Assembly (NCBI GenBank): GCA_024280215.1
Contig: JAJRQO010000030.1
Span: forward strand, 25,711-89,710
DNA from: Candidatus Zixiibacteriota bacterium
Lineage (GTDB): Bacteria > Zixibacteria > MSB-5A5 > GN15 > FEB-12
Direction: 5' to 3'
Length of the DNA: 64,000 nucleotides
Notes under the pieces: generated by a model
What the model was told of the DNA's origin: nothing
The model's database searches: none
What the model saw: the letters and a program-made list of their open reading frames with translations, nothing else
Shown: positions 9,339 to 18,956 of the stretch, piece by piece
How positions within the stretch are numbered: position 1 is the stretch's first letter
How the letters are laid out: every line of letters begins with the position of its first letter
Program-made: the position numbers and the translations under genes

Positions 9339-11135
9339 ATGTTACAAAATAAATTTAAATCCGAATTTGCCCAACTCGCATCTAAAGCATTTCAAGCTAC
9401 CTTTGCTAACAAATATAAAGAAACTGGTGATGAGACCGTTTTCTCAGCTTCGTACATACTTGAAAATATCGAAAAACCAAAAGACCCTACCAAAGGACGT
9501 TTTGCCTTTCCAGTATTTCGCTATGGTAAGCTACTTGGCGATAATCCACCATCGATAGCAGCAACGATTGCTGAAACAATTAACCAAACTGAATCAAAGC
9601 TGATAAAAATTACTTCGATAGCAGGCTTTATCAATATAGAAACAGATTTTACAGTAGAAGCCTCTGAAACAATCATAGATGCGATCAGTAATGACGGCAA
9701 ATATGGTTCATCTGATGCTGGGAATGGTAAGAAAATTCTTGTTGAGTATTCGTCACCGAATATTGCTAAGCCGTTTGGTATAGGGCATATACGCACGACT
9801 ATCTTAGGTAACTCTTTAAGGCGAATATTTCTCAAAATTGGTTACGATACTATTGGTGTTAATTATCTTGGCGACTGGGGAACACAGTTTGGCAAGATGA
9901 TTGTCGCTTATAAAAAATGGGCTAAACCTGAACTTGATGGCAAAGAAACTGTTTCCGATTTGCTCGAAATGTATGTTCGTTTTCATGATGAAGCCGAAGA
10001 AAATGAACAACTTGAAACTGATGCTCGGAGCGAGTTTAAAAAGCTTGAACAGGGTGACAATGAAAACAAAGCGTTATGGGAAAAATTTCGCAAGATTTCG
10101 ATAGATGAGTTTGACCGTGTCTACAAAATCATGGGTATTGATTTTGACTGGGTAACTGGTGAAGCATTTTTAAATGATAAGATGGAAAGCACGATAGAGG
10201 CATTTGAAAAAGCCAATCTTGTCTCTCAATCTGAGGGTGCGACGATTGTTGATTTGCATGATGAACAACTTCCACCTGTACTTTTGAGAAAAGGTGATGG
10301 AGCGACTCTTTATCTGACTCGTGATTTGAGTGGTTTTTTGTATCGAGCCAAAGAATATAAATTTGATGAAATGCTCTACGTCGTGGCTGTCAATCAATCG
10401 GTGCATTTTAAACAGATGTTTAAAGCTCTCTCAATGCTTGAAGATGCCCAGTCGGTTTCTGAAAATGACAAAATGTCTACCAAAGGGAAGCATGTCGAAT
10501 TTGGCATGATAAAATTTGGTGACAAGATGATGTCGACCCGTAAAGGGCATATTATCTTTTTGGAAGATGTTATCAACGAAGCGTCCAAATTAGCAAAGCA
10601 AAAGATAGAAGAGAAAACACCTGACTTGGAAAATATAGACGAAGTTGCATTACAAATCGGACTTGGTGCGATATTTTATTCACAGATGTCGGTACGTCGT
10701 CAAAAAGATGTCAACTTTAAATGGGAAGAAGTACTTTCCTTTGAAGGTGAAACAGGACCGTATTTGCAATATACTCATGCTCGGTTATGTTCATTGATGC
10801 GAAATTATACTGGAGAGTTAAATGCTGATATTGATTTTGCTCTTTTGGACAACCGAGAAGAAAAAAGAATTGTCGAACTTGTTGCTGATTTTCCACAGGC
10901 AATTGATGATGCTGCTCGTATGTATGAACCGAACATGATTGCTAATCACTTGATAGAACTTGCGGCGGCATTTAATAAATTCTATCAGCGAAAAGATAAA
11001 AATGGCAAGACAGATAAAATTATTTCCGACAATAAAGAACTTTCCAAAGCACGTATTGTATTAGTGAAAGCGGTGCAGATTGTAATTAACGAAGGTCTGT
11101 ATCTTTTAGGAATCAAAGCACCGAAAGCAATGTAA
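9339..11135 (+). CDS. argS: Arginyl-tRNA synthetase
   Basis: This class I synthetase charges tRNA-Arg. It has an N-terminal Add1-type domain (residues 1 to about 110), the HIGH-type motif in FGIGHIRTT (about 146), a KMSK-type motif MMSTRKGH (about 398) and a helical DALR anticodon-binding domain ending YQRKDKNGK...LYLLGIKAPKAM. From ATG 9339 it has 598 residues. A TTG at 9321 would add six residues and has no better ribosome site. It sits between the trp and aro clusters and overlaps tyrA by one base, so it is co-transcribed with the aro genes. Confidence 0.95.
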   Translation: MLQNKFKSEFAQLASKAFQATFANKYKETGDETVFSASYILENIEKPKDPTKGRFAFPVFRYGKLLGDNPPSIAATIAETINQTESKLIKITSIAGFINIETDFTVEASETIIDAISNDGKYGSSDAGNGKKILVEYSSPNIAKPFGIGHIRTTILGNSLRRIFLKIGYDTIGVNYLGDWGTQFGKMIVAYKKWAKPELDGKETVSDLLEMYVRFHDEAEENEQLETDARSEFKKLEQGDNENKALWEKFRKISIDEFDRVYKIMGIDFDWVTGEAFLNDKMESTIEAFEKANLVSQSEGATIVDLHDEQLPPVLLRKGDGATLYLTRDLSGFLYRAKEYKFDEMLYVVAVNQSVHFKQMFKALSMLEDAQSVSENDKMSTKGKHVEFGMIKFGDKMMSTRKGHIIFLEDVINEASKLAKQKIEEKTPDLENIDEVALQIGLGAIFYSQMSVRRQKDVNFKWEEVLSFEGETGPYLQYTHARLCSLMRNYTGELNADIDFALLDNREEKRIVELVADFPQAIDDAARMYEPNMIANHLIELAAAFNKFYQRKDKNGKTDKIISDNKELSKARIVLVKAVQIVINEGLYLLGIKAPKAM

Positions 11136-11980
11136 TGGCAAAAAAGATTATACAAAAAGTAACTATTTGTGGATACGGTCTTATAGGCGGATGTATCGCC
11201 TTAGATCTGCTCGCATCAAGAGCAAAGATAGAGATTGTTGCATTCGACCGTAAATCGGTACTTGATAAAATCCGCAAAGATAGAAACCATAAGGTAAAAG
11301 TTGAGTCGAATTTTTCCAAGGCTGTGACCGATGCCGATTTGATAATTCTTGCGGCACCACATAAAGCAAATGAAACGATGCTAAAAAAACTCAGTAAAAA
11401 TAAAAATTTGACGGACTGTCTGATTATTGATACGGGTGCGGTGAAAAATCCGATTACAAAACTTGCCAAGTCACTTAAATTTCCTAAAAGCGTACAGTTC
11501 TTACCGACCCATCCGATGGCAGGTAGGGAACAGGCAGGCTTTGAAAATGCTCTACCAAAACTTTTTAAAGAACGTGCATGGTATCTTTCAGAAGATGTTG
11601 AGTTGAGTTTTGAGAACTTGAAGAAAATTGAATGGTTGATTAAAAAAGTAAAAGCAATGAGGGTGCATGTCAGTTCTTCTTTACATGATGAGTTAGTTTC
11701 ACAAATTTCACATCTTCCGCAACTTATCTCGACGCTCTTAGGAGGTCAAACTAATCCAGAATTGATTCCTCTCGCTGGACCAGGCTTACGCTCAATGCTT
11801 CGTTTGTCAGGTTCTCCGTATAAAGTTTGGCGGGAAATAATCTCTGAGAATAAAATTGAAATAATAAAAGCACTACTTATCTATAGAAATAATTTAGATG
11901 ATGTTGTCAAAAAAATTAAAAATGATGAATCGTTAGAAGAAATATTCAAGGATTCGTCCAGGAGTTACAGATGCTTATAG
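11135..11980 (+). CDS. tyrA: Prephenate dehydrogenase family protein
   Basis: It oxidatively decarboxylates prephenate (or dehydrogenates arogenate) in the tyrosine branch. The 281-residue protein has the dinucleotide fold GYGLIGG (about residue 12), [10 protein letters not shown] (about 68), the [17 protein letters not shown] substrate segment (about 126) and a C-terminal helical dimerisation domain with SHLPQL. There is no ACT regulatory domain. Prephenate versus arogenate specificity cannot be read. It starts on the argS stop and overlaps the second DAHP synthase by 10 bases. Confidence 0.92.
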   Translation: MAKKIIQKVTICGYGLIGGCIALDLLASRAKIEIVAFDRKSVLDKIRKDRNHKVKVESNFSKAVTDADLIILAAPHKANETMLKKLSKNKNLTDCLIIDTGAVKNPITKLAKSLKFPKSVQFLPTHPMAGREQAGFENALPKLFKERAWYLSEDVELSFENLKKIEWLIKKVKAMRVHVSSSLHDELVSQISHLPQLISTLLGGQTNPELIPLAGPGLRSMLRLSGSPYKVWREIISENKIEIIKALLIYRNNLDDVVKKIKNDESLEEIFKDSSRSYRCL

Positions 11981-12987
11981 TAATGGCAACCAAAGCGACC
12001 CCCAAAATGGTTGATGAAGTCTGTTCTGTTATTGAGTCAATGGGCTTAAAAGCTCATCCTATGCCAGGAGCTCTTAGAACAGCAATAGGAATTACGGGTA
12101 ATAAATCGCAAGTCGATTCAAATATAATTCTTGCCCAAGAGGGTGTTCGAGATATAATCCATGTGACTAAGCCATTTAAATTGGTTAGTCGAGAATTTTA
12201 TCCTGAGAATTCAATCATCGATGTTGACGGAGTGAAAATCGGTGGACCTGAATTTGTCGTCATGGCGGGACCATGTTCGGTTGAGAGTCGTGAACAATGT
12301 ATGATTGTTGCTGAGCATGTGCATAAAGCAGGAGCAAAAATATTTCGTGGTGGAGCATTCAAACCAAGAACCTCACCATATTCTTTCCAAGGATTAAAAG
12401 AAGAAGGACTAAAGATTTTAGCAGAAGTCCGTGATAAATTTGGACTCAAAATTGTTACTGAAGCAGTTGATACCGAAACGGTCAACTTAGTCGCGGACTA
12501 TTCTGACATTATTCAAATTGGTGCCCGCAATATGCAAAACTATTCTTTACTTCGTAAAGCAGGACAGACCAAAAAACCTGTTCTTCTTAAAAGAGGTATG
12601 TCGGCTACTCTTGAAGAGTTTTTGATGGCGGCTGAATATATCATGGCTGAAGATAATCCAAATGTGATTTTGTGCGAACGTGGTGTTCGTACCTTTGCCG
12701 ACCATACTCGGAATACTCTTGATTTGTCAGCGATTCCATTTGTGAAACGGACTTCGCATCTTCCTATTATTTCTGACCCATCACATGGCACAGGTGTTCG
12801 TCACAAAGTTATTCCACTTTCAAGAGCATCGATGGCTGTTGGTGCTGATGGGTTAATTATTGAAGTACATCATGACCCTGCCAAAGCGTTGTCTGATGGA
12901 CCTCAAGCATTGACACCTGATATGTTTGATGATTTGATGAATCAGATGCGTTCAATCGCAAAAGTTTTAGATCGAGAATGTGGATGA
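11971..12987 (+). CDS. aroF: DAHP synthase, type I-beta, copy 2 (aro cluster)
   Basis: A second DAHP synthase of 338 residues with the same architecture as the copy at 8207: ferredoxin-like N-domain (about 1-75) and barrel motifs [52 protein letters not shown] and DPSHGTG. A strong AGGAG at 11959-11963 supports ATG 11971. The N-terminal domains differ much more between the copies than the catalytic barrels. This fits separate feedback control by different aromatic amino acids (inference). It overlaps aroA by 10 bases. Confidence 0.95.
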   Translation: MLIVMATKATPKMVDEVCSVIESMGLKAHPMPGALRTAIGITGNKSQVDSNIILAQEGVRDIIHVTKPFKLVSREFYPENSIIDVDGVKIGGPEFVVMAGPCSVESREQCMIVAEHVHKAGAKIFRGGAFKPRTSPYSFQGLKEEGLKILAEVRDKFGLKIVTEAVDTETVNLVADYSDIIQIGARNMQNYSLLRKAGQTKKPVLLKRGMSATLEEFLMAAEYIMAEDNPNVILCERGVRTFADHTRNTLDLSAIPFVKRTSHLPIISDPSHGTGVRHKVIPLSRASMAVGADGLIIEVHHDPAKALSDGPQALTPDMFDDLMNQMRSIAKVLDRECG

Positions 12988-14333
12988 AAAAAGATCTGAG
13001 ACCTTCAAAGCATTATGGTGGCTCGATAGAAGTTCCTGGAGATAAATCGATCGCTCATCGTGCGGCATTGCTCTCGTTGCTTGCCAAAGAAAATATAGAA
13101 ATTATAAACTTTCCTGATAATCAGGATTGCAATTCTTCACTCAAGGCAGTTGAAGCATTGGGAGTGCAAGTTGAACGGAATGAAAATCAAATCTCGCTGA
13201 CTCCTCCTGAAACATTGGCAACGAATGATGCGACAATTATTGATTGTGGGAACTCAGGTACTACAGCACGTTTGCTTGCTGGCATTATCGCAGGTTCTGA
13301 AATGTCATGTACACTCTCTGGTGATGAGTCGCTTTCTGAACGTCCGATGAAACGAATCATTGTACCACTCACTGAAATGGGTGCTGAACTATTTGCCGAT
13401 GATAATGATACTCTTCCAATGAAGATTAACGGGAAGAAATTACTGCCATTTGAATACCGTCTTCCGGTTGCATCTGCTCAGGTGAAATCATCAGTCTTGT
13501 TGGCAGGATTAGCTTCGTCATGTTCGGTGCGAGTAATTGAAGAAGTTATCACGCGTGACCATACAGAGCTGATGGTGCAACATCTTGGAGAAGGGCTTGA
13601 AACTCGGATTATTAAAAAAGAATTAGTTATTGATGCGGATGATCCACGTAAGAAAAAAATGGTTATGCCTGAAGATTTCAAAAAAGATGTAAAGACTTCT
13701 TCACAAACAAAAATTATCGGTGGCAAAATTGATATACCTGGTGACATCTCAACGGCAGCATTCTTTTTAGCGGGAGCTGCGATTTCCAAACAGACTGTCA
13801 CGGTTGCTCATCTTGGTTTAAATCCAACACGAACTGCTTTCTTGAGCTACTTAAAAAATATTGGTTGCAAAGTTGAGATAAAAGATAAAGAAACAATCTC
13901 AGGTGAACTTCGTGGTACTGTTACCGTCACAGGTGCAGATTTGAAAATCAAAAAAATATCAGGTGAAACAACTGTCGGATTGATTGATGAGATTCCTATA
14001 GTTGCGGTTATCGCAGCATTTAGTAAAGGTACAACTGTTATTCGTGATGCAGGTGAATTAAAAGTCAAAGAGTCAGACAGGCTTCAAGCTGTAGCTGATA
14101 ATCTTCGTCTTGCGGGAATAAAGTGCGGACTTTTAGAAGATGGTCTCGCTATTGAAGGCGGAACTGAGTTTTCAGGTGCTGATTTTGAATCGTATGGTGA
14201 CCATCGAATAGCAATGGCATTTTCTATTGCGGCTTTATTTGCTGTTGGTCCGTCTACTATTGATGACGCATCGGTAGTTGATATCTCATGTCCAAATTTT
14301 TATGAACTGTTGAGTGAAGTTACACAAAAATGA
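12978..14333 (+). CDS. aroA: EPSP synthase (3-phosphoshikimate 1-carboxyvinyltransferase)
   Basis: It joins phosphoenolpyruvate to shikimate-3-phosphate. The 451-residue protein has [11 protein letters not shown] (about residue 16), [14 protein letters not shown] (about 90), ERPMKRI (about 122), [12 protein letters not shown] (about 162), RDHTELM (about 191), a [13 protein letters not shown] repeat-domain equivalent (about 256), the DEIP segment (about 339), KESDRL (about 363) and YGDHRIAM (about 412). An in-frame second ATG at 12984 is an alternative start. It overlaps copy 2 of DAHP synthase and aroE. Confidence 0.96.
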   Translation: MWMKKDLRPSKHYGGSIEVPGDKSIAHRAALLSLLAKENIEIINFPDNQDCNSSLKAVEALGVQVERNENQISLTPPETLATNDATIIDCGNSGTTARLLAGIIAGSEMSCTLSGDESLSERPMKRIIVPLTEMGAELFADDNDTLPMKINGKKLLPFEYRLPVASAQVKSSVLLAGLASSCSVRVIEEVITRDHTELMVQHLGEGLETRIIKKELVIDADDPRKKKMVMPEDFKKDVKTSSQTKIIGGKIDIPGDISTAAFFLAGAAISKQTVTVAHLGLNPTRTAFLSYLKNIGCKVEIKDKETISGELRGTVTVTGADLKIKKISGETTVGLIDEIPIVAVIAAFSKGTTVIRDAGELKVKESDRLQAVADNLRLAGIKCGLLEDGLAIEGGTEFSGADFESYGDHRIAMAFSIAALFAVGPSTIDDASVVDISCPNFYELLSEVTQK

Positions 14334-15166
14334 AAACATTCCGATTCGGACTCATTGGTAATAATGTAACCTATTCGAAGTCTGCTGATATTTTTCAAGC
14401 AGTTTTTCAGAAACATGCTATAGATGGGCATTGTGAAGTTTTTAATATGACACCAGAAGAGTTTGATGAAAAATTTCAAGCGATAGGCTCATCGTCTGTA
14501 GATGGACTGTCGGTTACGATTCCATACAAGAAAAGAGTCATCCCTTTTTTGGATGACGTAGCTCCGATAGCGAGGGCTATTGAAGCGGTGAACTCTATAC
14601 GACTTCATAATGGAAAACGGATTGGTTACAACACTGATTGTTATGGCTTTTCATTTCCATTGAGAAAATATGCTGAAAAACTGAAGCATGGCAACGCCCT
14701 GATATTTGGTGCTGGTGGGGCTGCTAAGGCGACAATTTATTCGTTATATACCGATTACGAAATAAAAGATTTTAGAGTCGTCGCACGAGACCAAGAGAAA
14801 CTCACTCAGTTTGAAAAGTCACTCACAAAAGATATTTCTGGGTTACATATTGAGACAAGCTTGATTGATGATTTCAAGCTTAACGATAGATATAAAATTT
14901 GCGTCAATTGTACACCGCTTGGTGGATGGAATCACCCCAATGTGATGCCATTTCCTCAAAATAGCGATCTTTCATTGGTTAAAATCTATTATGACTTGAA
15001 CTATAATGCCGATAATATTTGTATGCGATACACTAAATCAAAGTCACATCATACTATAGATGGTTCTGCTATGCTTGTTGCTCAAGCACTCAGGTCTTTT
15101 TATTTGTGGACTGGCATAAAGACAGAGTTTGTACCAATCTATGAAAGAGTTTTTGGAGCCAAATAA
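14330..15166 (+). CDS. aroE: Shikimate dehydrogenase
   Basis: It reduces 3-dehydroshikimate to shikimate with NADPH. The 278-residue protein has the substrate-binding YSKSADIFQAVF near residue 15, VDGLSVTIPYKKRV with the catalytic lysine near 66, AIEAVNSI (about 86), GYNTDCYGF (about 100), the nucleotide loop GAGGAAKA (about 127) and NCTPLGG (about 196). It overlaps aroA by four bases and aroK by one. Confidence 0.94.
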   Translation: MKTFRFGLIGNNVTYSKSADIFQAVFQKHAIDGHCEVFNMTPEEFDEKFQAIGSSSVDGLSVTIPYKKRVIPFLDDVAPIARAIEAVNSIRLHNGKRIGYNTDCYGFSFPLRKYAEKLKHGNALIFGAGGAAKATIYSLYTDYEIKDFRVVARDQEKLTQFEKSLTKDISGLHIETSLIDDFKLNDRYKICVNCTPLGGWNHPNVMPFPQNSDLSLVKIYYDLNYNADNICMRYTKSKSHHTIDGSAMLVAQALRSFYLWTGIKTEFVPIYERVFGAK

Positions 15167-15711
15167 TGTTACCCGAATATTTCACAATCTACCTCGTCGG
15201 TTTTTCTGGTGTAGGTAAAACAACTGTTGGTGCAAAATTAGCAAAAAAACTTGAGGCATCATTTTTTGATATTGATGCGGAGATTGTTAAAAAAGAAAAC
15301 AAAGAAATTGTCGATATTTTCAGAATCAAAGGTGAACAATTTTTTCGGTTTTTAGAAGTTGAGATGACGCAAAAAATATCAAATAAAAGAAATAAGAAAA
15401 AAGTTATCTCCTTAGGCGGGGGAGCTTTTGAAAATATAGAGATTCGTCATTGTGTCAAAGAACATGGCGTTGCGATATATCTTTCGGCTTGTCAGCAAAA
15501 AATTTATAAACGGATTAAGAATAAAACAAATCGACCGCTAATGAAAAATAATGAAACTCAGGGAAAGATGTCTGCCGCTGATTTGAAAAAACAAATTCAA
15601 GCCCTTATGAACGTCCGTCTTGAAAATTATAAAAAAGCTGATATCACAATCGCTATACAATCAAAAACAGTCTCACAACTTGTAAACGAAATTTATGGGA
15701 AACTTGTCTGA
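15166..15711 (+). CDS. aroK: Shikimate kinase
   Basis: It phosphorylates shikimate with ATP. The 181-residue P-loop kinase has GFSGVGKTTVG (Walker A, about residue 12), SFFDIDAEIVKKE (shikimate-binding aspartate), FFRFLEVEM, the LGGGAFEN loop (about 85) and NRPLM in the lid region (about 126). It starts on the aroE stop (TAATG) and ends on the aroB start (TGATG), so the translation signals are tightly coupled. Confidence 0.93.
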   Translation: MLPEYFTIYLVGFSGVGKTTVGAKLAKKLEASFFDIDAEIVKKENKEIVDIFRIKGEQFFRFLEVEMTQKISNKRNKKKVISLGGGAFENIEIRHCVKEHGVAIYLSACQQKIYKRIKNKTNRPLMKNNETQGKMSAADLKKQIQALMNVRLENYKKADITIAIQSKTVSQLVNEIYGKLV

Positions 15712-16826
15712 TGGCACAAATTGATTTACATCTCAAAGAGAGAAGCTATCCTATTGTTGTAAGCAAAAAATCTACTACTTCTCTTCTGAGATTGCTTAAA
15801 ACAAATGTGAATAAAAACAGATTGTTTGTTTTTTATGATGCTAATTTTTATGCTTTACATGGAAAGAAGTTGGCGAAAGAGTTACGAACTCAATTTGACT
15901 ACTACGAAATTATTCTTCCATCGGGTGAAAAAACAAAATCTGAAAAAGAGCTTTCCAAAATCTATGCTTATCTCTTGTCTGAAAATATCGCCCGTACAGA
16001 TTTTATCTTAGCTGTTGGTGGAGGAGTGACTACTGACATTGTCGGTTACGCTGCCGCTACGACTCTTCGAGGAATCAAATGGGGAGCGGTTCCGACTACG
16101 CTCTTAGGCATGGTCGATGCATCAATTGGTGGCAAAACAGGAATAAATCATAAAGAGGGGAAAAACCTCGTCGGTGCTTTTTGGCAACCTTCTTTTGTGT
16201 TTGCCAATATCCTCTACCTGCAAACGCTTCAGTATCGTGAAATGATTGCTGGTTTTGGTGAGATTCTTAAATATGCTGGGTTGCTTGGGAAAGAGATGCT
16301 GAGTTTAGCTAAAAAGTATATTCAAAATGATAATTTTTATGACACATCATTGCTTTACAAGTTAGTTGTCTTGTCTGCTACCTATAAAGCTAAAATTGTC
16401 AAAGCGGATGAGCGTGAAGGTGGAAAGCGGATGCTTCTCAATTTTGGACATACCGTTGGACACGCAATAGAAAAATCATTAGGATATGGAAAATTACTTC
16501 ATGGAGAAGCTGTTTTGTTAGGTTTGTTGGCAGCGATAAAACTGTCAGTTTTGACGGGTAATGCTTCAAGTGATACTTTAAGTACGTACGTAGAACTTAT
16601 TGATATGACTGTTAGTAAAGTACCTTTTAAAAAGCTTGATGTACAAGTAATTCAAGAAGCACTAAGAAGTGATAAAAAACGGATTGACTCGAAACAGAAA
16701 TTCATCTTACTTAAGAGAATCGGTCAACCGATAATAACAGATAAAGTATCACAAAAGGAAATTGTGGAATCAATTGACTATATGCTTGATATCTACAAAT
16801 ATGGAGTAAACGATAGTAATGCCTAA
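15711..16826 (+). CDS. aroB: 3-Dehydroquinate synthase
   Basis: This NAD- and metal-dependent enzyme converts DAHP to 3-dehydroquinate. The 371-residue protein shows GEKTKSEKEL (about residue 71), the AVGGGVTTDIVGYAA nucleotide loop (about 100), VPTTLLGMVDASIGGKTGIN (about 126), KADEREGG (about 225), and the metal-binding LNFGHTVGHAIE (about 243) and LLHGEAV (about 261). It overlaps aroQ by eight bases. Confidence 0.96.
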   Translation: MAQIDLHLKERSYPIVVSKKSTTSLLRLLKTNVNKNRLFVFYDANFYALHGKKLAKELRTQFDYYEIILPSGEKTKSEKELSKIYAYLLSENIARTDFILAVGGGVTTDIVGYAAATTLRGIKWGAVPTTLLGMVDASIGGKTGINHKEGKNLVGAFWQPSFVFANILYLQTLQYREMIAGFGEILKYAGLLGKEMLSLAKKYIQNDNFYDTSLLYKLVVLSATYKAKIVKADEREGGKRMLLNFGHTVGHAIEKSLGYGKLLHGEAVLLGLLAAIKLSVLTGNASSDTLSTYVELIDMTVSKVPFKKLDVQVIQEALRSDKKRIDSKQKFILLKRIGQPIITDKVSQKEIVESIDYMLDIYKYGVNDSNA

Positions 16827-17259
16827 AATATTGGTTGTAAATGGTCCCAACCTGAATCTTTTAGGTAAACGTGAACCAGATATTTATGGAACATTAACTT
16901 TAGATGAGTTGAATGAAAATCTCAATAAGGTAGCCTCTGAGTTACACTTTGATTTACAGTTCTTTCAATCAAATTCTGAGGGTAGCATTATTGATTTTAT
17001 ACACGGATATGGATTTGAAGCAGATGGTATGATTATTAATCCTGGGGCATATACTCATTATAGTTACGCCATTCGTGATGCAATTGCAGGAGTGGGTATT
17101 AAAACAGTTGAGGTTCATTTATCAAATATACAAGAACGAGAAGAATTTAGAAAAATTTCGGTTATAGCTCCAGTTTGTATCAATTCAGTGATTGGTTATG
17201 GAGCCAGAAGCTATGAGATGGCACTTGCCTATTTTTCAGATAACAGACAAAAGGATTAA
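16819..17259 (+). CDS. aroQ: 3-Dehydroquinate dehydratase, type II
   Basis: It dehydrates 3-dehydroquinate to 3-dehydroshikimate. At 146 residues it has the size of the small dodecameric type II enzyme. It shows NGPNLNLLGKREPDIYG with the catalytic tyrosine near residue 22, SNSEGSIIDFIH, the NPGAYTHYS loop (about 74), EVHLSNIQEREEFR with the catalytic histidine near 98, and a GYGARSYEMAL end. It completes a block in which every step from DAHP to EPSP is present; only chorismate synthase is missing. Confidence 0.95.
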   Translation: MPKILVVNGPNLNLLGKREPDIYGTLTLDELNENLNKVASELHFDLQFFQSNSEGSIIDFIHGYGFEADGMIINPGAYTHYSYAIRDAIAGVGIKTVEVHLSNIQEREEFRKISVIAPVCINSVIGYGARSYEMALAYFSDNRQKD

Positions 17260-17260
17260 C

Positions 17261-18856
17261 ATGCTTAGATATTTACAAATTGTTTCAATACTATTGATTT
17301 CATCTATTTTATTTTCATGTTCTGATAAAAAAGAGGAAGTCACTACATCAATTGATGTCATGCCTCATGTTGATGAATTTGAGAATAAGACAGAATGGCT
17401 CAACTACCGTATTGCTCTGGAATCGTGGGAATTGTATACGACAGGTCAAGCGGATTCTTTGGATTTCTATAATGGTCTTTATCGTAAGTTACTTGAAGAG
17501 CCTGAACTGATTGCTGCTATGAATGAAAAAAATCCACAGATTGAAGATGAGGATGATTTACGTCGCTTTCATTTGGTGCAAAAAGCAGTCCTTAGTGGAC
17601 AGGTTGAAGAGCAACAGGGAATTGTCTCAATTCGGGATTCTCTTTCAAAAATCAATATCAATTATAGAGCTCAGTTTGAAGGCAATAGTATAACCTCAAA
17701 TAAACTCTACAAGATTTTTCGCAGTGACAATAGTCGTACTCGTCGTGAATCAGCATACCGAGCTTGGGTTTCTGTGGGGACTGAAATGCAAGAAGGTATT
17801 CAAGCGTTGTTTGTACTTCGTAATCAGCAGGCAAAGAAATTAGGTTTTAAAAATTATTTTGAGTTATCTTTGAATTATCAAGGGATTGATCTTGATGAAT
17901 ATAAAACATTATTAGATGAGTTAGAATCATTGACAGAAAAGCCATATGCCGAAATTTTGCAAAAGATAAAAGGGAAGCTTCGTGTCTCTGATCCCGAGAT
18001 TTGGGATATATCGTATGCTTATAAAAATATAAATTCCAAAATAGATGATTATCTTCCAGTTGATTCGCAGATGAGATTTATAAAACGGTCATTGAAAAAT
18101 ATTGGATTCGATATCAATAAACTTCCTATCTTTTTTGATTTGGAATCTCGCCCAGGAAAATCACAATTTGCGTATGCCTTTACTATTAAAGCTCCAGATG
18201 ATATGCGTGTCTTGGCAAATTTGACAGATGGCATCTTATCGACAAAAACACTCATGCACGAGATCGGTCATGCTCTCCATTCTGGCTTTATCAAGCAGGA
18301 TAAGTCACTTTTTTCAAATATAATGATCGATGGTATCTGGGCGGAAGCGATGGGTCAGACCTTAGCATCACTCATCAATAATCGTGATTGGTTGACAAAT
18401 TATGCTCGCATTCCAAAATCAGTTGCTGATGCATATTTAGATTCGAAAAAAGAAACCGATATTATCTATTTGAGAACAACTCTGATGCGTCTTAACTTTG
18501 AACTTGAAGCGTATCAAAATCCTCAAAAAGGGCTTAATGTGATTTATTGGGATTTGTTTGAGAAATTTATGATGCTTCCTCGTCATGACGATATCTATCC
18601 GTGGGCGTCGATTATTCATTATACGACCCATCCTGTCTATCTACAAAATTATCTCTATGCCGATATGATTGCCGCTCAGAATATTGCTTTTCTTAATGAG
18701 AGTTATGGGTCAATTGTTGCCAACAATAATACCAAATCTTTTTTAGTCCAAAACTATTTTCGATTTGGAGCTAAATATGATTGGCGAGAACTTCTCAAAC
18801 GTGGAACTGATAGCAAGCTCAAGCCTGAGCATTTTATTACATCGCTTGGCTTGTAA
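17261..18856 (+). CDS. Lipoprotein zinc metallopeptidase, M3/M2-like
   Basis: Starting at ATG 17261, just after the aroQ stop, gives a lipoprotein signal (hydrophobic stretch ending in LFSC, cysteine near residue 20). Translation from 17192 would destroy that signal and run through aroQ, so I reject it. The 531-residue protein carries HEIGHALH near residue 332, the gluzincin zinc site, with a glutamate in IWAEAMGQ about 30 residues later. A late HYTTHPVYLQNYLYAD segment may supply substrate-binding His and Tyr. Family M3 (oligopeptidase) or M2 (dipeptidyl carboxypeptidase) is likely; the exact family is uncertain. It probably acts in the periplasm on peptides. Confidence 0.8.
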   Translation: MLRYLQIVSILLISSILFSCSDKKEEVTTSIDVMPHVDEFENKTEWLNYRIALESWELYTTGQADSLDFYNGLYRKLLEEPELIAAMNEKNPQIEDEDDLRRFHLVQKAVLSGQVEEQQGIVSIRDSLSKININYRAQFEGNSITSNKLYKIFRSDNSRTRRESAYRAWVSVGTEMQEGIQALFVLRNQQAKKLGFKNYFELSLNYQGIDLDEYKTLLDELESLTEKPYAEILQKIKGKLRVSDPEIWDISYAYKNINSKIDDYLPVDSQMRFIKRSLKNIGFDINKLPIFFDLESRPGKSQFAYAFTIKAPDDMRVLANLTDGILSTKTLMHEIGHALHSGFIKQDKSLFSNIMIDGIWAEAMGQTLASLINNRDWLTNYARIPKSVADAYLDSKKETDIIYLRTTLMRLNFELEAYQNPQKGLNVIYWDLFEKFMMLPRHDDIYPWASIIHYTTHPVYLQNYLYADMIAAQNIAFLNESYGSIVANNNTKSFLVQNYFRFGAKYDWRELLKRGTDSKLKPEHFITSLGL

Positions 18857-18879
18857 AAACTAAATAGATATAACTTTTG

Positions 18880-18910
18880 AGCTGTTGTTTGAAAAAACAA
18901 TGGCTTTTTT
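18880..18910 (+). terminator. Intrinsic terminator after the metallopeptidase gene
   Basis: An 11-bp stem (AGCTGTTGTTT / AAACAATGGCT, two G-U pairs) closes on a GAAA tetraloop and is followed by a run of five T. It lies 24 bases after the stop codon and just before the promoter of the MATE gene, so it separates the aromatic cluster from the next unit. Confidence 0.7.
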
Positions 18911-18921
18911 CATATCTTTAC

Positions 18922-18950
18922 TTGAATCCTCAGCATGAATTTCAGATATT
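18922..18950 (+). promoter_or_regulatory. Sigma70-type promoter of the MATE gene, leaderless geometry
   Basis: TTGAAT (18922-18927), a 17-base spacer and GATATT (18945-18950). The -10 ends exactly six bases before ATG 18957, so transcription would start at or next to the start codon. No Shine-Dalgarno sequence is visible. The same spacing occurs in front of three other genes in the window. Confidence 0.5.
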
Positions 18951-18956
18951 TGCCAA

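Noticed and set aside
17192..17260. Longer start of the metallopeptidase inside aroQ
   Set aside because: It would bury the lipoprotein signal peptide that begins at 17261 and read through aroQ coding sequence.
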